Position numbers and translations under genes: made by a program. A stretch of DNA of 64,000 bases. Origin: Austropuccinia psidii. Taxonomy: Eukaryota > Basidiomycota > Pucciniomycetes > Pucciniales > Sphaerophragmiaceae. The notes beneath the pieces were generated by a model. The model made no database searches, was not told the origin of the DNA, and saw only the letters and a program-made list of their open reading frames with translations. The stretch lies in assembly GCA_023105745.1 (NCBI GenBank), contig JALGQZ010000003.1, positions 72,452,696 to 72,516,695 on the forward strand, in the 5' to 3' direction. This document shows positions 43,365 through 54,112 of this stretch, piece by piece; the stretch's first letter is position 1, and every line of letters starts with the position of its first letter.

Positions 43365-44659
43365 ATGGAGTGGATTGATTCTGATGTCTTGAATCTTCTG
43401 CTTGCATATTCTTCAGTTATGAGTTCCAAACTGACTGAGCTGACTGAATCTTCTCCTTCTGCACTGCCACCGTCTGTTCTTCATGGTTCTGGCGTCTTCA
43501 GTCAATTGTCCTCCCCTTCCATGGCGTCTTCTGGCCATTTTGATCCCTCCCAAACATATGATGGGTTCAGAGCAGTTGAAGTTCTTGATCCTGCCTGTAT
43601 TGAATGTTTGGCCAAGCGTAAGGATTGCTTTCAACATTACAATCCTCGATTGTAAAAATGCCACTTTTGCTTTGTTGGGAAGAAGCCATGCCGCCGTACT
43701 GGATCAACTTTGTCCCAGGTCAGGAGGCACTTATGGAGCAGGAAGGATGGGCCTTATGGGCAGGAATTCCACATTCTTGAGGAACCTACCCCTGATTCAA
43801 CTTCTGGATTTGCTCAATGTGAGTGATTTGCATATTTTGATTGAATTGGTGCTGATATTTCAATGTAGTGACTGGTTCCAGGCAGAGGGATGTGGCCAGA
43901 TGGACTAATGTTGGGGGGTCCATTCCAATCGGTGGTAGGCCCATACACTACAGCTCAGAAATCCCAATCTCAAGGACCAATGCTGATGGAGTGGTGAAAG
44001 TAGTGAAGAAACTAAGAAGAATTGTTGATTCCCCAACAGATCCAGATGCTGAAGGAAGTGATGAGTTGGATGGTGAAGAAGTTCAAGTTATTCCTCATTC
44101 AATTGGCCATCCATCCAGCAATTCCTCTTCTCAACCTCTTGCCAACACCAGATTCCAAAGCCAAGTTATTCCCAGCACTCCAAGAACCTTCCAACCAGTG
44201 CTTGCTTCCATTCCTACAACCCTTCCTCCCCCTTCACCAACTACTTCCCACACCACCAGGCCTGCCTTGAATCCAGCAGTAAGACCATCACCAGTTCAAA
44301 AGTCCAGAAACTCACCCATAAACACCTCCCGTCAACTCCAACCTGTGGCCAGCTCCAGCAGAAGACAAGATGGATTTTCCCCTTTGCCGTTTCCTGCCGC
44401 TAAAGTTTTTCAAAGAAGAGAACGTTGGCCTATCCGGGTTACCAGAGAAGATCCCAATGTGACTAGTGAAAGTCAAGATGCTGTGGCCAGATTGATCAGG
44501 AGGGTTGATAGAAATAGCCGAGAGGTGATTATGTATGCCTATGACAGGACTATTCCAGGTACTGCTTCTGAAGAGATGGCTGCAAAATTTGCCTGGTATG
44601 AAGATGAGTTGATAAATGATTTCCAGAGAACTTTTGATGATTTGGGTAGAGATAACTAG
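43365..44659 (+). pseudogene. Antisense spliced accessory gene, copy in element E (one stop)
   Basis: Runs opposite to pol of E. Exon 1 is 43,365 (ATG, MEWIDSD) to 43,818. The intron is 43,819-43,868 (50 nt; GTGAGT, CTGAT, TGTAG). Exon 2 is 43,869-44,659. Splicing keeps the frame. Six cysteines in exon 1 are spaced C-x2-C-x6-C-x10-C-x2-C-x6-C, as in Zn2Cys6 regulators. A TAA lies within the loop between the third and fourth Cys, where copy C has Ser. Exon 2 (264 codons) is fully open: acidic stretch AEGSDELDGEEVQV, a Pro/Ser-rich middle, and the conserved end WPIRVTREDPN to LGRDN. Apart from one nonsense codon the gene is intact. The function is unknown; DNA binding is inferred from the cysteine spacing only. 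Confidence 0.78.
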
Positions 44660-45430
44660 TTTTCCTTTTCCTTGTTTGTGTTTGGTTTGCCTTCTATCCC
44701 CACTCTTATAAATACTAAAAAAGGAAAAAATAATGGAACCTCCCAATACATGATTTGGAAGGGGATGCTGCTGCTTTAAAGAAATAAAAGAAAGAAAATT
44801 ATACAAGTAAAGAAAGAAAGAAAAAAGAAAAGAATAAGAGAAAATTAGAGTAAAGAAAGAAATAAAGAAAAGTCCTGATGGTTGGTCCTTCTTGTAGTGA
44901 GTTGCTTTATTCTGGCCAAGAAGTGTCTAAAAAATGAAAACCAAGCATTTAATGCTCACAGAGTGGCCAAGGTAATGTTTTACAAGAAGTAGAACCCTCA
45001 GGGATGCATACCAGGAGATGGAACTTACTTTCATAACTTCCACTCCCCACCAAGCACCATGAAATTGAAAAGAATTTCCATAAATTACTTCTGAGATGAA
45101 TTGCCATAAATGACTTCTGAAATGACTTGCCGTAAATGACTTGAATTAATGAATGTCTTGAATTATGATGATTGGCATAAATGAAATGATAAATAAAAGA
45201 GAAAGAAAGTAAAATTAAAGGAAGAAACATTTGGCCACATCTTGATAAGGTCCAAATCGGAGGGTATTGGTGTTGTATGCTTCCTGAACCTGTCCAAAGA
45301 ATTGACAAGTGCTCACAAAGTGGCCAAGGTGATGCTTACAACAACATATGGGTAGAATACCCCCTTAAAGGTGCATGCCAGGAGAGGAACTTACTTTCAT
45401 AACTTCTTCTCCCCACCAAGCACCATAAAA
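44660..45430 (-). repeat. Post-pol spacer with two direct repeats, element E
   Basis: Minus-strand direct repeats 45,430-45,303 and 45,070-44,960, homologous to those in C (GGTGCTTGGTGGGG, GTTATGAAAGTAAGTTCC, CCTTGGCCAC). Between them is an A/G-rich stretch. No coding seen. Confidence 0.7.
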
Positions 45431-46810
45431 TCAAACTCTTGAGGTATTTGGAACAGGCTTGTCTGGATACAATGAATGGAAGTCCTTGACAAGATCTGGT
45501 GAGCTGGTAAGGTTTGAAGCTGGTTCCCAAGTGGTTCTTTCTGGGTCTTCACTGAATCCTTTCCACTCTACAAGATACCATAATTTACCTCTTTTAAGTT
45601 TTGAGTCCAGAACCTGAGCCACTTCCCATTCTTCTTGCTCTTCCACTAAAACTGGTGGTGGAGGCAATTGATGATGATTTGGGATAGTTGAATGCTTGAC
45701 TGGTTCTAATAGGGACACATGGAGTACAGGGTGAACTGTCTTCCATTGCTGAGGCAACTTGAGGTGATATGCATGGCTGCCAATCTTCTTCAGAACTTCA
45801 AAAGGTCCCAACCATCTTTCTGATGATTTCTTGGTGGGTCTTGTTGTCTTGATGTTCTTGGAAGCTACCCATACTTTGTCCCCAGGTTGGAAATCAGGTG
45901 GAATTGCTCTATTTATATCTGCATACTTCTTGAATCTCCTTATTGCTGACTCTAATTCTTCTTTGACAACTTGCTGTACTGATTGGAGTTTTGTTGATAA
46001 CTTTCCAGAAGGTGAGTCTTGAGAAATATGGATTGAGTCAAAGCTGGGATTTCTTCCATAAATGGTGAAAAAAGGTGAATGCTTGGTTGATGAGTGTTCT
46101 GCATTATTATAGGCAAACTCAACCAGAGGGAGCCAGATGTACCAGTCATATTGATGATAGCTGACATACATCCAAAGGTACTGTTCTAGTATCTGATTTA
46201 CCCTCTCTGTCCGTCCATCTGTTTCAGGGTGAAAGGCAGTTGAAAGATCTCTTGATATCTTGAGCTGCTGACACAATTGAGTCAAAAATGATGAAACAAA
46301 TAAGGATCCTCTATCACTGATGATACTGACTGGAAGGCCATTCTTGGAAAACACATGACTAATGAAGATTTGAGCTAAGTCCAGAGCAGTGATTGTTCCA
46401 TAAGTTGGAATGAAGATTGCCATTTTTGAGAACCTGTCCACAACTACAAGAATTGAATCAAAGCTGTTTGACAGTGGCAATTGAGTGATGAAGTCCATTG
46501 ATAATGAATTCCAAGGACCAGACAAAATTGAAGGAGGCTTGAGTAATCCAAACTTCTTGTGATGAATGTTCTTGTTTCTTGAACATTGCTGACATGAGGA
46601 CACATAGTCCTTGAAGAATTGATTCATGCTAGCCCAATACAAATCCCTCTTGATGAGCTTGAGGTTCTTCTCCTGGCCAGGATGGCCAGCCAATGGTGAG
46701 TCATGACGCTTTTGAAGAATATTGAGTTGAAGTTCTTCATTGCTTGGGATTACCACTCTATCTTTGAATAATAATAGCTTGGCTTGAGGTTCAAGAGAAT
46801 AATCTGGAAC
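45431..46810 (-). CDS. Integrase with chromodomain, element E
   Basis: 441 codons open from 46,756; the frame extends up to a TAA just above (46,809-46,811), where copy C has Ser. Zinc domain HDSPLAGHPGQEKN with SSCQQCSRNK; core with LSMDFITQLP (Asp), IISDRGSLF (Asp) and PETDGRTERVNQILE (Glu); GPF motif RWLGPFEVLKKI; chromodomain WEVAQVLDSKLKRGKLWYLV, EWKGFSEDPERTTWEP. All catalytic residues are present. In a working element it would be part of the Pol polyprotein, so the intact frame here cannot be made without the upstream part. Confidence 0.88.
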   Translation of the reverse strand, partial: VPDYSLEPQAKLLLFKDRVVIPSNEELQLNILQKRHDSPLAGHPGQEKNLKLIKRDLYWASMNQFFKDYVSSCQQCSRNKNIHHKKFGLLKPPSILSGPWNSLSMDFITQLPLSNSFDSILVVVDRFSKMAIFIPTYGTITALDLAQIFISHVFSKNGLPVSIISDRGSLFVSSFLTQLCQQLKISRDLSTAFHPETDGRTERVNQILEQYLWMYVSYHQYDWYIWLPLVEFAYNNAEHSSTKHSPFFTIYGRNPSFDSIHISQDSPSGKLSTKLQSVQQVVKEELESAIRRFKKYADINRAIPPDFQPGDKVWVASKNIKTTRPTKKSSERWLGPFEVLKKIGSHAYHLKLPQQWKTVHPVLHVSLLEPVKHSTIPNHHQLPPPPVLVEEQEEWEVAQVLDSKLKRGKLWYLVEWKGFSEDPERTTWEPASNLTSSPDLVKDFHSLYPDKPVPNTSRV

Positions 46811-48394
46811 TTATTCACCTCTTGCTAGTTGCTTGAGTATTTCTTTATATTCTTTGTCTTTTGATACTTCTTTTTGAATCTTGTCCACTAAATCTGAGAA
46901 AATTTCCACTTTGATTGAGAAGAATCTTGAATCTTGAATTCCATCTTTCTTAAGTACTTGATGAAAATTTTGAGGATTCTTGCTGATGAAGTTCACCCCC
47001 CTCTCTGGGTACACATTGTCCCAACGTGACAAGGCATCTGGTAAAGTGGCCAGCCTGCATGGGCGGTAAGTGATAATGAAATAAAATTCTGAGAGAAATT
47101 CAGCCCAACGGGCCTGACAACAAGTAAGAACTTTGGAAGACATGAAATACTGCAAGGAAGAGTGGTCTGTCAAGACCTCAAAAGGATTGGAAAGAGAAAG
47201 ATGAAATGCTCTCCAGCGCTTGAGAGCCCAAACTATGCCAAGGAGTTCCTTGTCATGAATTTCATAGTTGAGTTCAGCTGGTAAGAGCTTGCGACTATCA
47301 AATGCAATGGAATGCTTTCCTGAGTCATTCACCTGACTCAGTACGGCGCCCAATGCATAATCAGAAGCATCAGTCTCCACAACAGTAGGTAGAGATGGAT
47401 TGAAATGGCATAAGATAGGAGCAGAGGTGAAAGCTTCTTTGAGTGCTTGACACTGACTAAGAGCTTCCTCATTGATGATAAAGGGAGAATCTTTTTTGAG
47501 AAGGGAAGTGAGAGAAGTGATTTTTTTGGAATAATTTTTAATGAAACGACGATAAAAATTGGCAAAGCCAAGAAAAGATTGAAGGGCCTTGATGTTTTTG
47601 GGCTGAGGCCAATTGAGGATTTGCTGAACTTTTGAAGAATTCATCTGGAGGCCATCACTTGAAACAACATAGCCCAAGTATTCCACACTTGAGGCATGGA
47701 ATACACACTTGGAGGCTTTGGCAAACAGATTATTGTCCCTCAGTCTTTGGAGAACAGAGGCCACATGTTTGACATGTTCCTCCTCAGAACTGGAAAAGAC
47801 CATAATATCATCTAAATAAACCACAACAAACACATCCAAAAAATCTGCAAAGATATCATTTACCAGATTTTGGAAAGAAGCAGGAGCATTGGTCAAACCA
47901 AATGGCATGACCAAATACTCATAACTACCATATTTGGTTCTAAAGGCAGTTAAGTGCTCATCCCCCTCTTTGATTCTCAGAAGGTTATATGCACCACGCA
48001 AATATATCTTGGAGAAGATAGTGGAACCATTGAATACGGCAAGAAGCTGGTTCATAGGACGAACAGGGTATCTGTTCTTCCTAGTGACAGCATTGAGTTT
48101 GTGGTAGTCAACACACAAACAAAGACCTCAATCCTTTTTCTTGACAAAAAGGACAGGTGCTCCTGTTGAAGAGGAGCTTGGTCTAATGAAACCTTTCTCT
48201 ACATTCTCTGAAATGTAGGCCCGCAGTGTTGCTGACTTTTGATTTGATAATGAGTAGATAACACCAATTGGAGGTAGAAGACCCTCCAATTCGATATGGT
48301 TATCACAGGCGCGGTGTGGAGGAAGTTTCTCAGCTTTCACCTTGGAGAATACATCCAAATATTGGTGATAAGCAGGAGGGACTACCTTCAACAC
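46811..48394 (-). pseudogene. Reverse transcriptase and RNase H, element E
   Basis: Two pieces divided by TGA at 48,125-48,127 (a Gly codon in C). RT motifs: [61 protein letters not shown]. The first catalytic Asp is Tyr (FSKIYLRGAYNL; Asp in C), which should abolish polymerase activity. RNase H has ETDASDYALGAVLSQ, LNYEIHDKELLGIV, LTDHSSLQYFM. It ends at a TAA after LARGE. Confidence 0.9.
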
Positions 48395-49272
48395 AGTTTC
48401 AATTTCTTCTGGCTCTTCCTCCTCATCCCACTGCTCCTCCAGGGAGGAAGGTCCATATCCCCTTGGAAGAGATGAAGTGAAGATATGGCAACATCTTCTC
48501 CAACATCCTTTATCTCTTTAAAGACTTCATCTCTTAATGGAAGTAATGACTGAGAGGCAATAATGGAAGGGATATGGACAGAAGAAGGAAGGGAAGGTGT
48601 CTTAAGCTCACCAACCAGAGCAACACTGTTGACAGCAGTGGATAAGTCATTACTAGTAGAAGGAGTAATACCACTAGAATCCTTATGACTAGAATCATAG
48701 GTGATCAATCCATTTTTCCAATCAATAATGGGATTAAAATGGTAAAGGAAATCATAGCCCAATATCAGGTCTTCTCCCTTGGGTGAATCTATGATAAAGA
48801 AGTCCCATTCAAAGCTTGGGAAGGAAGGCAAGTCAACTACCCACTTGGTATAATGGGTGATGAACAAGGCAGGGGATTCATTAGAATCCAAAATGAAAAG
48901 AGGAATCTTTTCAGGGAGCTCTGACAGAGTCAATGAGTACTTGAGAACAAAATTCTTTGCAATAAAAGAGTTTGTATCACCAGAATCAATGAGAATACTA
49001 TAAAAACTATCAGAGACAGAAGAGAAAATAATAAATTTTAAAGATTTATTGACACTAGTATTCAGAGTGCACAATTGTGCTCTTGAAGGAAATAAGTGAG
49101 AACCATTGAACACATCATGATTCCCACTCAGGCTTTTCCCGGATGCTAGGGAAGCCTCTTGATGATGACCCAGGCCTGTTCTGAGGTCGCTTGAAGCATT
49201 TTTCAATTGGGTGCTTTCCACCACAATAAGTACACAACCCCTCTTTAATCCTCCTCTCCTTTTCAGAACCAA
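48395..49272 (-). pseudogene. Aspartic protease and linker, element E
   Basis: Protease with LIDSGDTNSFIAKNF (the usual DSGA is DSGD here; DSGA in C) and DLILGYDFLYHF. The linker to RT continues to LFQGDMDLPPW and then loses frame through a small deletion near 48,450. The first codons overlap the end of gag in another frame. Confidence 0.8.
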
Positions 49273-50488
49273 TTAATTTATTGTCCTTATTGAGGAGAGC
49301 AGCATGGGGCTTGTCCTTTGAGGATTGAAATTGCTTGCCCTTCTTGTTCTTCTTCTGGTGAGACCTCTTTGAAGATGAGTTTTGAGGAGGCCTAGATTTA
49401 TTGGATCCAATGACTGGAGGCTTCTTCTCTTGATTGCCACCCTTTTCTTTTTCCCTCTCATGATATCTTGTGTCTAATTCTAAAGTGACATCCATAAGTT
49501 CTTGAAGAGTATCAAAAGTTCCAGGGTGAGAAGCCAACTGATCCAATAATCTTGATGCCAATCCTCTTCTGTAAACATGGACATAAGCTCTTTCCCCCCA
49601 ACCTCCAATTCTTGACATTAAGCTTCTGAAATCTGCAATGTACAAGGAAACATGACCACTTTCCTTCATCCTAAAATTGTCCAACTCTTGTTCAGCTTTC
49701 CTGACTTCATTGGGGTCACCAAACAGAGTAAATAATTGAGATTCAAATAATGGCCAATTATTGAGGAGGTAGGAAGGGTCTTCATTGGAAATATTTGAGA
49801 GATAGGGTTCAATCCACTTTCCAGCTCTACCAGTGAGAAAAGAAGTTGAGTAAAGAACTTTCTTCCTGTCAGAGAAGAAATTTGCTGGATCATTATGGAA
49901 GATTAATTGACAGGATTGGATAAATACTCTCAATTTATGAGCTTGAGTACCATCAAAAGAATCAGGTGCCTTCATGGATGGAGTCTTGAAAGCAGGGGCT
50001 TTGGAATTGTCCCTGGGAGCAACTGCTTGAGTGAGTTTCCCCATGAATTGAGTCATCTGCTCCATCATCTTGAGGAGACTTGGATCAGTTTGAGGGACAA
50101 GAGGTTGACTAGAAAGGGCTAGATTAGAACCCTGAGGCACCTCTGGAGAATTTGCCAAGGCATCTGCCACTTCAGTTTCCCCAGAATCTTCCTCTTCCAC
50201 AGACTCTTCCCCCTCTTCATCTTCAACTTCCCCTTGTCTTGCTCTTGCACCTTCAGACATGCCAGGGTAGCCACCCAAAAGTCCAGAAAAGGATCTTGAT
50301 CTTCTAGATTTCATTCCACCTCTTCTTGAGGGTGCTGCTCCTTCTATTGGTGGTCCTCTGTCCAAATTTGCACTCAGTTGATGAACTGATGGTGTGTGGT
50401 CAAGAGGAGCCCTTGCTGTAGGAGTGAGAACAGCTTGAATTCTTTGGGATCTAGTATTTTTGGCTGGGGGACTATGCTGAACTGGCAT
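49115..50488 (-). CDS. Gag, element E (intact)
   Basis: The start MPVQHSPPAKN at 50,488 is chosen because the alignment with C begins here, although the frame is open further up to 50,551. Acidic, variable N-terminus; retrotransposon Gag domain (LRVFIQSCQLIFHNDP, GRAGKWIEPYLS, LFGDPNEVRKAEQELD, ERAYVHVYRRGL); basic Lys/Ser linker; zinc knuckle CTYCGGKHPIEKC (C-x2-C-x3-H-x4-C). The last residues differ from C because of a one-base deletion near 49,140, which extends the C-terminus a little. It is the best preserved coding region in the window. Confidence 0.9.
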   Translation of the reverse strand: MPVQHSPPAKNTRSQRIQAVLTPTARAPLDHTPSVHQLSANLDRGPPIEGAAPSRRGGMKSRRSRSFSGLLGGYPGMSEGARARQGEVEDEEGEESVEEEDSGETEVADALANSPEVPQGSNLALSSQPLVPQTDPSLLKMMEQMTQFMGKLTQAVAPRDNSKAPAFKTPSMKAPDSFDGTQAHKLRVFIQSCQLIFHNDPANFFSDRKKVLYSTSFLTGRAGKWIEPYLSNISNEDPSYLLNNWPLFESQLFTLFGDPNEVRKAEQELDNFRMKESGHVSLYIADFRSLMSRIGGWGERAYVHVYRRGLASRLLDQLASHPGTFDTLQELMDVTLELDTRYHEREKEKGGNQEKKPPVIGSNKSRPPQNSSSKRSHQKKNKKGKQFQSSKDKPHAALLNKDNKLIGSEKERRIKEGLCTYCGGKHPIEKCFKRPQNRPGSSSRGFPSIREKPEWES

Positions 50489-51231
50489 TTTGAATAAAAT
50501 GAAATAAACCTTGATGGTATGAGAATAATAATCAGAACTAGGCCAAATCAATCAAAATAAAATCTTGATGAATCTTGAGGAATCAATTCAAATCTTGAGG
50601 TGAAATCAAATTCAGTCAATAATCAAATCAATTCAACAATCAACAATCAATTCAAATCAAATATCAATAATCTTGAGTAAATCAACAATCACTCAATATT
50701 CAATCAATAATCAATCAATCAATAAATCAGTGTCTTCAATATGAAATCAAGGTCTTGAGGAATCAAGCAATCAATTTAAAATCTTCAGAAATCAATTCAA
50801 TATCTTGATGAGTCAAAATCAGTCAATAATCAAAATCAATTCTTGAGGATCAATAAATATCTTGAGAAGTCAAAATCAATCAATTTAATCCAATAAGAAT
50901 CCTGAGCCGCTGAATCAATAATCCAATGAATCCCAATGAATAATCCAATCAATTAAACCAATAAGTCAATCCTGAATAAGACCTGAATGAGAGCACAGAA
51001 AAATTGATTTGATAAAATGAAATGGGATGAATGAAATTGTCAGTAATGATTAAGAAAGAAGAAAAAATCAATTTCATATGAATGAAATGAATGAGATGAA
51101 ATTGATGAGAGAGAAAAAATCATAATCATTAAAGATCATTAAATCATAAAAGAGATCATAATTGATTAATGAGAGGAAAATGAATATAAATGAATGAAAA
51201 GAAAGAACCAAATATGAGTTAATTAATTTAA
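50489..51231 (-). other. Low-complexity leader and self-priming site candidate, element E
   Basis: ATTGATT/CTTGAGG-type repeats as in C. The bases right next to the LTR read TTAAATTAATTAACTC on the minus strand and are perfectly complementary over 14 nt to the LTR stretch at 51,594-51,607. Confidence 0.65.
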
Positions 51232-51973
51232 TGTCACAGGGGCTCTTCAAAGTGAAGAGGGCCTGGCACTCAGTAAACTGGGACTCACTTATGGAGGGCT
51301 CAAAGATATGATAAGAAGGGATACACTTAAGAGTGTTAAAGATGAATTGCTAAAAGAATAAATATGAGAAAAGCAGCAACAAGAAATAAGAGTAAGAAAT
51401 AGAAGAGCTAACCACAAACAAGTCCAAGTCCACTGTTTCAACCTGTCAGAATGGAAAGAGAAGGGTTAATAAGGATATGGCCACCCAACTCATACTGTAC
51501 AGGAAAAGAGAGAAAATGCAAAGACTAACTTGAAATTAAATAATTATAATACCCAAAATACGCATAAGAATAATTATAAAATAATAAATAAACTAAATTA
51601 ATTAACTGGGGAAAAGTCACCAGGGGGGAGAAACAGGGGCTGGTATATGTGAGAATCACCAGCCCTGATCCAGAAGAAGAATTTTCATGAGAATAATTGA
51701 TGATTGAATTGAGTCTGGCCAATACAGGTCCTGTACAAGAGGTGTGGTGTATTTGAGTGATCATACAGTTTCATACTGGTGTATTGAAACTGTATTGGGT
51801 GAATCCAACCTGTACAAGTATTGACAGGCTGTATTGATGTACCAAACTGTATGCATGTTTCAGAATGAAGATTGCTGAAACTGAATGCTGATGCAGATAC
51901 TGGATTTGCTGATTTGAGGTGTTTGAGTGGGTGTATGAATGAATACCCTTACCCCTGATGGATGGTTGTTACA
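51232..51973 (-). mobile_element. 5' LTR of element E
   Basis: 742 bp. On the minus strand TGTAACAACCATCCATC to CCCCTGTGACA. It contains the candidate R-region start AGTTAATTAATTTA (51,607-51,594) and CTGTATTGGCCAGACT (about 51,731-51,716). Confidence 0.92.
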
Positions 51974-51978
51974 GGGGG

Positions 51979-53062
51979 AAAAGGAACTTCAGCTCTAAGG
52001 GGCAGCTAGACCCCCAAATTCCTTGCTGACAGGCATGAGATGTCAAAATTCACACAAAAGCTCATCACTTTTGCCCTGGAATTGAGTTACAGGGTCTGTG
52101 TACTCAATTGATGATGAGGTTTTGATACCAACTGGGGTAGTTTTAGCTGTTGCCAAGAGGGTAAAACTACCCTTAAGATAAAACAATCATAGTAAAAGCA
52201 GTTTTAACTGGTTTCTACGCCTCTGACACACATTCTGACGTGTTTTGAAGGCTCTAGGCCTGGTATTGCTATAGTAATGGCTGATTTAAGGGTCTAAAAT
52301 GGCTAAAAATGGCTTAAACCAGCTCTTTTTGGTCTAAACCAGGGTTCAATGATGCCATAATTGGCTTTTCTGTTGTCAGACTGTTTTTCACGACTGACAA
52401 GAGTAAATTTTACTTTTGGAGTAAGAGAATTGATGGCTATAAAAGAATGTCTTCTTTGCCCCACTTTTCTCTTCATGTTAGAATCTTTTCCTTTTATAAT
52501 TAGTTTAAACATTGTTAAACCCATCAATAAAATATTCCAACCACCTTTATCAAATCATTTTAATCCTTTTAACCACGTGAAAAAATCACTATAATCATTG
52601 TTTGTAACTCTTATAATCATTTCTACCCCTGAACCACCCCAAAAGTGAATTAAAGCATCTTTCATCACTGTTAGCTTTGTCACTTTGTTTCCAAATTCAC
52701 TCTAGTCACTTTTGGGCGTGTTTTTTCTTTAATATTCTTCTTAAAGACTTTGTTCTTTAATTAATTGCTTGCAGTTCTTTGCTCAATTAATTCCAATTGA
52801 AATTGCTCTTGAAGAAATTTCTTTTGTAGCCTTAAAATATCTCTTGTAGAGTATTTTTTGGATAAATTTTTATTGTTGGTAAAACAATAAATCTTTATAA
52901 TATTATTTTTTTATACTAATAAAGTTATAAACAATAAAATTGGCGTGTTTTCTCTTAAAAATGATATTCTTTACTATTGTTAATTGATTTTTACCTTATA
53001 CAAATTTTGAGGACAGGAAAAGTACTTGATTTTTAATCAAAGTTTCATATCCACACCTTACA
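51979..53062 (+). mobile_element. S2 LTR, right part
   Basis: Non-coding; reverse complement of about 1643-2692. It includes ACTGGGGTAGTTTTAGCTGT and ends CATATCCACACCTTACA, followed by the duplication ATTGT. Confidence 0.9.
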
Positions 53063-53067
53063 ATTGT

Positions 53068-53760
53068 ACATCAAGCCACATCTTACAAGATCATTCAGCT
53101 TTTAAAAAACAAATTGGACACCTTTAGTAATTTTGCGATAATCAAGAAGATGATGGAAACCCAACAAAACAGATCACTAAAAAAGTTGGTATCCAACAGA
53201 GGCAGAGAATTCTTGAACCCACACTTTAAACAACTTGCAGATGAGTGTGGATTTTTACATGTCTTCTCACCAGCATATACCCCAGAACACAATGGATTCA
53301 CCGAAAGAGCTAATCAAACAATCCTGGAAAAGGCCAGGTGCATGCTCAATGCCTCCAAACTCCCAAACTCATATTGGGCTAAGGCAGTGAGCACTGCAAC
53401 TCTTTTGTCTAACTATACGCCTACTCCGTCAAGACACAACCACTTGCCTTACATGCTCTGGACTAGGCATTCACCAAGAATCACAAAGCTTTGAGTTTTT
53501 GGGTTCCAAGTCTTTGTAATGGCTCCAAAGGAACATTGAGAATGAAAGCTTTGTCCCTCTGGAGAAGAAGGAATCCTTCTTGGATATGAAAATAATTCTT
53601 CATATTGAATCCTTCGACTCTCAGATAAGAAGGTAGTAATCTCAAGACACGTTTGGTTCAATGAATCAATTTTTCCTGAGCTAAAACAGCAAGGCGGCGA
53701 CACAGGTCTGCTTAATGTCACCTGGGATGCAATTGAAGGGCAGGCAGTGGTAGATGAATT
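53068..53760 (+). pseudogene. Copia integrase C-terminal part, element H
   Basis: It resumes after S2 in the integrase core. The second catalytic residue stretch reads VSNRGREFLN where SDRGGEF would be expected, so Asp is replaced by Asn. Then PEHNGFTERANQTILEKARC carries the Glu, followed by SYWAKAVSTATLLSNYTP. Several stops lie from 53,492 to 53,620. The later segment KKVVISRHVWFNE is the copia domain before RT. Confidence 0.85.
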
Positions 53761-54112
53761 TCGCGTGCGGCTTGTGTGCTCTCTGGATCTTGAAAGTCAA
53801 GAACCGGTAGATGAAGTCCAGATGTCAAGTATGCAAGACATTAAGCCCACATCTGAGCTGGAATCGGTAGATGAAGTCCAGATTTCAAGTATGCAAGACA
53901 TTAAGCCCACATCTGAGCTGGAATCTGTAGATGAAGTCCTACCAGCCAATGAAATTGTGTCCTTACCTGCTGGTGGTGACCAAGCTCAACCTCCAGTTTG
54001 TATCGAGGTCATTGGTCCACGCCATCCAACTCTTGTCTGCAGTGATATGAATCAACAAAACATCCTGTCTTACTCCAGGCGAGCTGAGGCTCTTCTCACT
54101 GCTGCGGATTAG
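53747..54112 (+). CDS. Linker between integrase and RT with internal repeats, element H
   Basis: Open frame of 121 codons; an acidic linker with two and a partial third copy of a 20-residue unit starting VDEVQ. It ends before RT. No function beyond a linker is suggested. Confidence 0.6.
   Translation: MVDEFRVRLVCSLDLESQEPVDEVQMSSMQDIKPTSELESVDEVQISSMQDIKPTSELESVDEVLPANEIVSLPAGGDQAQPPVCIEVIGPRHPTLVCSDMNQQNILSYSRRAEALLTAAD
53807..53939. repeat. 60-bp in-frame tandem repeat
   Basis: Units start at 53,807, 53,867 and 53,927 (partial) with GTAGATGAAGTCC. Only two bases differ between units 1 and 2 (GATGTC/GATTTC, ATCGG/ATCTG). The period is a multiple of three, so the frame is kept. Confidence 0.92.

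Larger units (their letters stand above)
41724..51973 (-). mobile_element. Element E: Ty3 chromovirus inserted in S2
   Basis: 10,250 bp, minus strand, LTRs 51,232-51,973 (5') and 41,724-42,485 (3'), flanked by GGGGG (41,719-41,723 and 51,974-51,978). Same family and layout as element C: Gag, PR, RT, RNase H, integrase with chromodomain, spacer repeats, antisense spliced gene, 3' LTR. Less decayed than C: Gag and integrase are open, but pol has stops and one catalytic replacement. Confidence 0.93.
41002..53062 (+). mobile_element. S2: solo LTR in integrase of H, split by chromovirus E
   Basis: LTR TGTGAGCCTTAGAGG (41,002) to CACACCTTACA (53,062), flanked by the perfect duplication ATTGT (40,997-41,001 and 53,063-53,067). 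Its two parts, 41,002-41,723 and 51,979-53,062, are collinear with S1 (reverse complement) and total about 1806 bp against 1787 bp. The split is the insertion of E. Confidence 0.93.
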
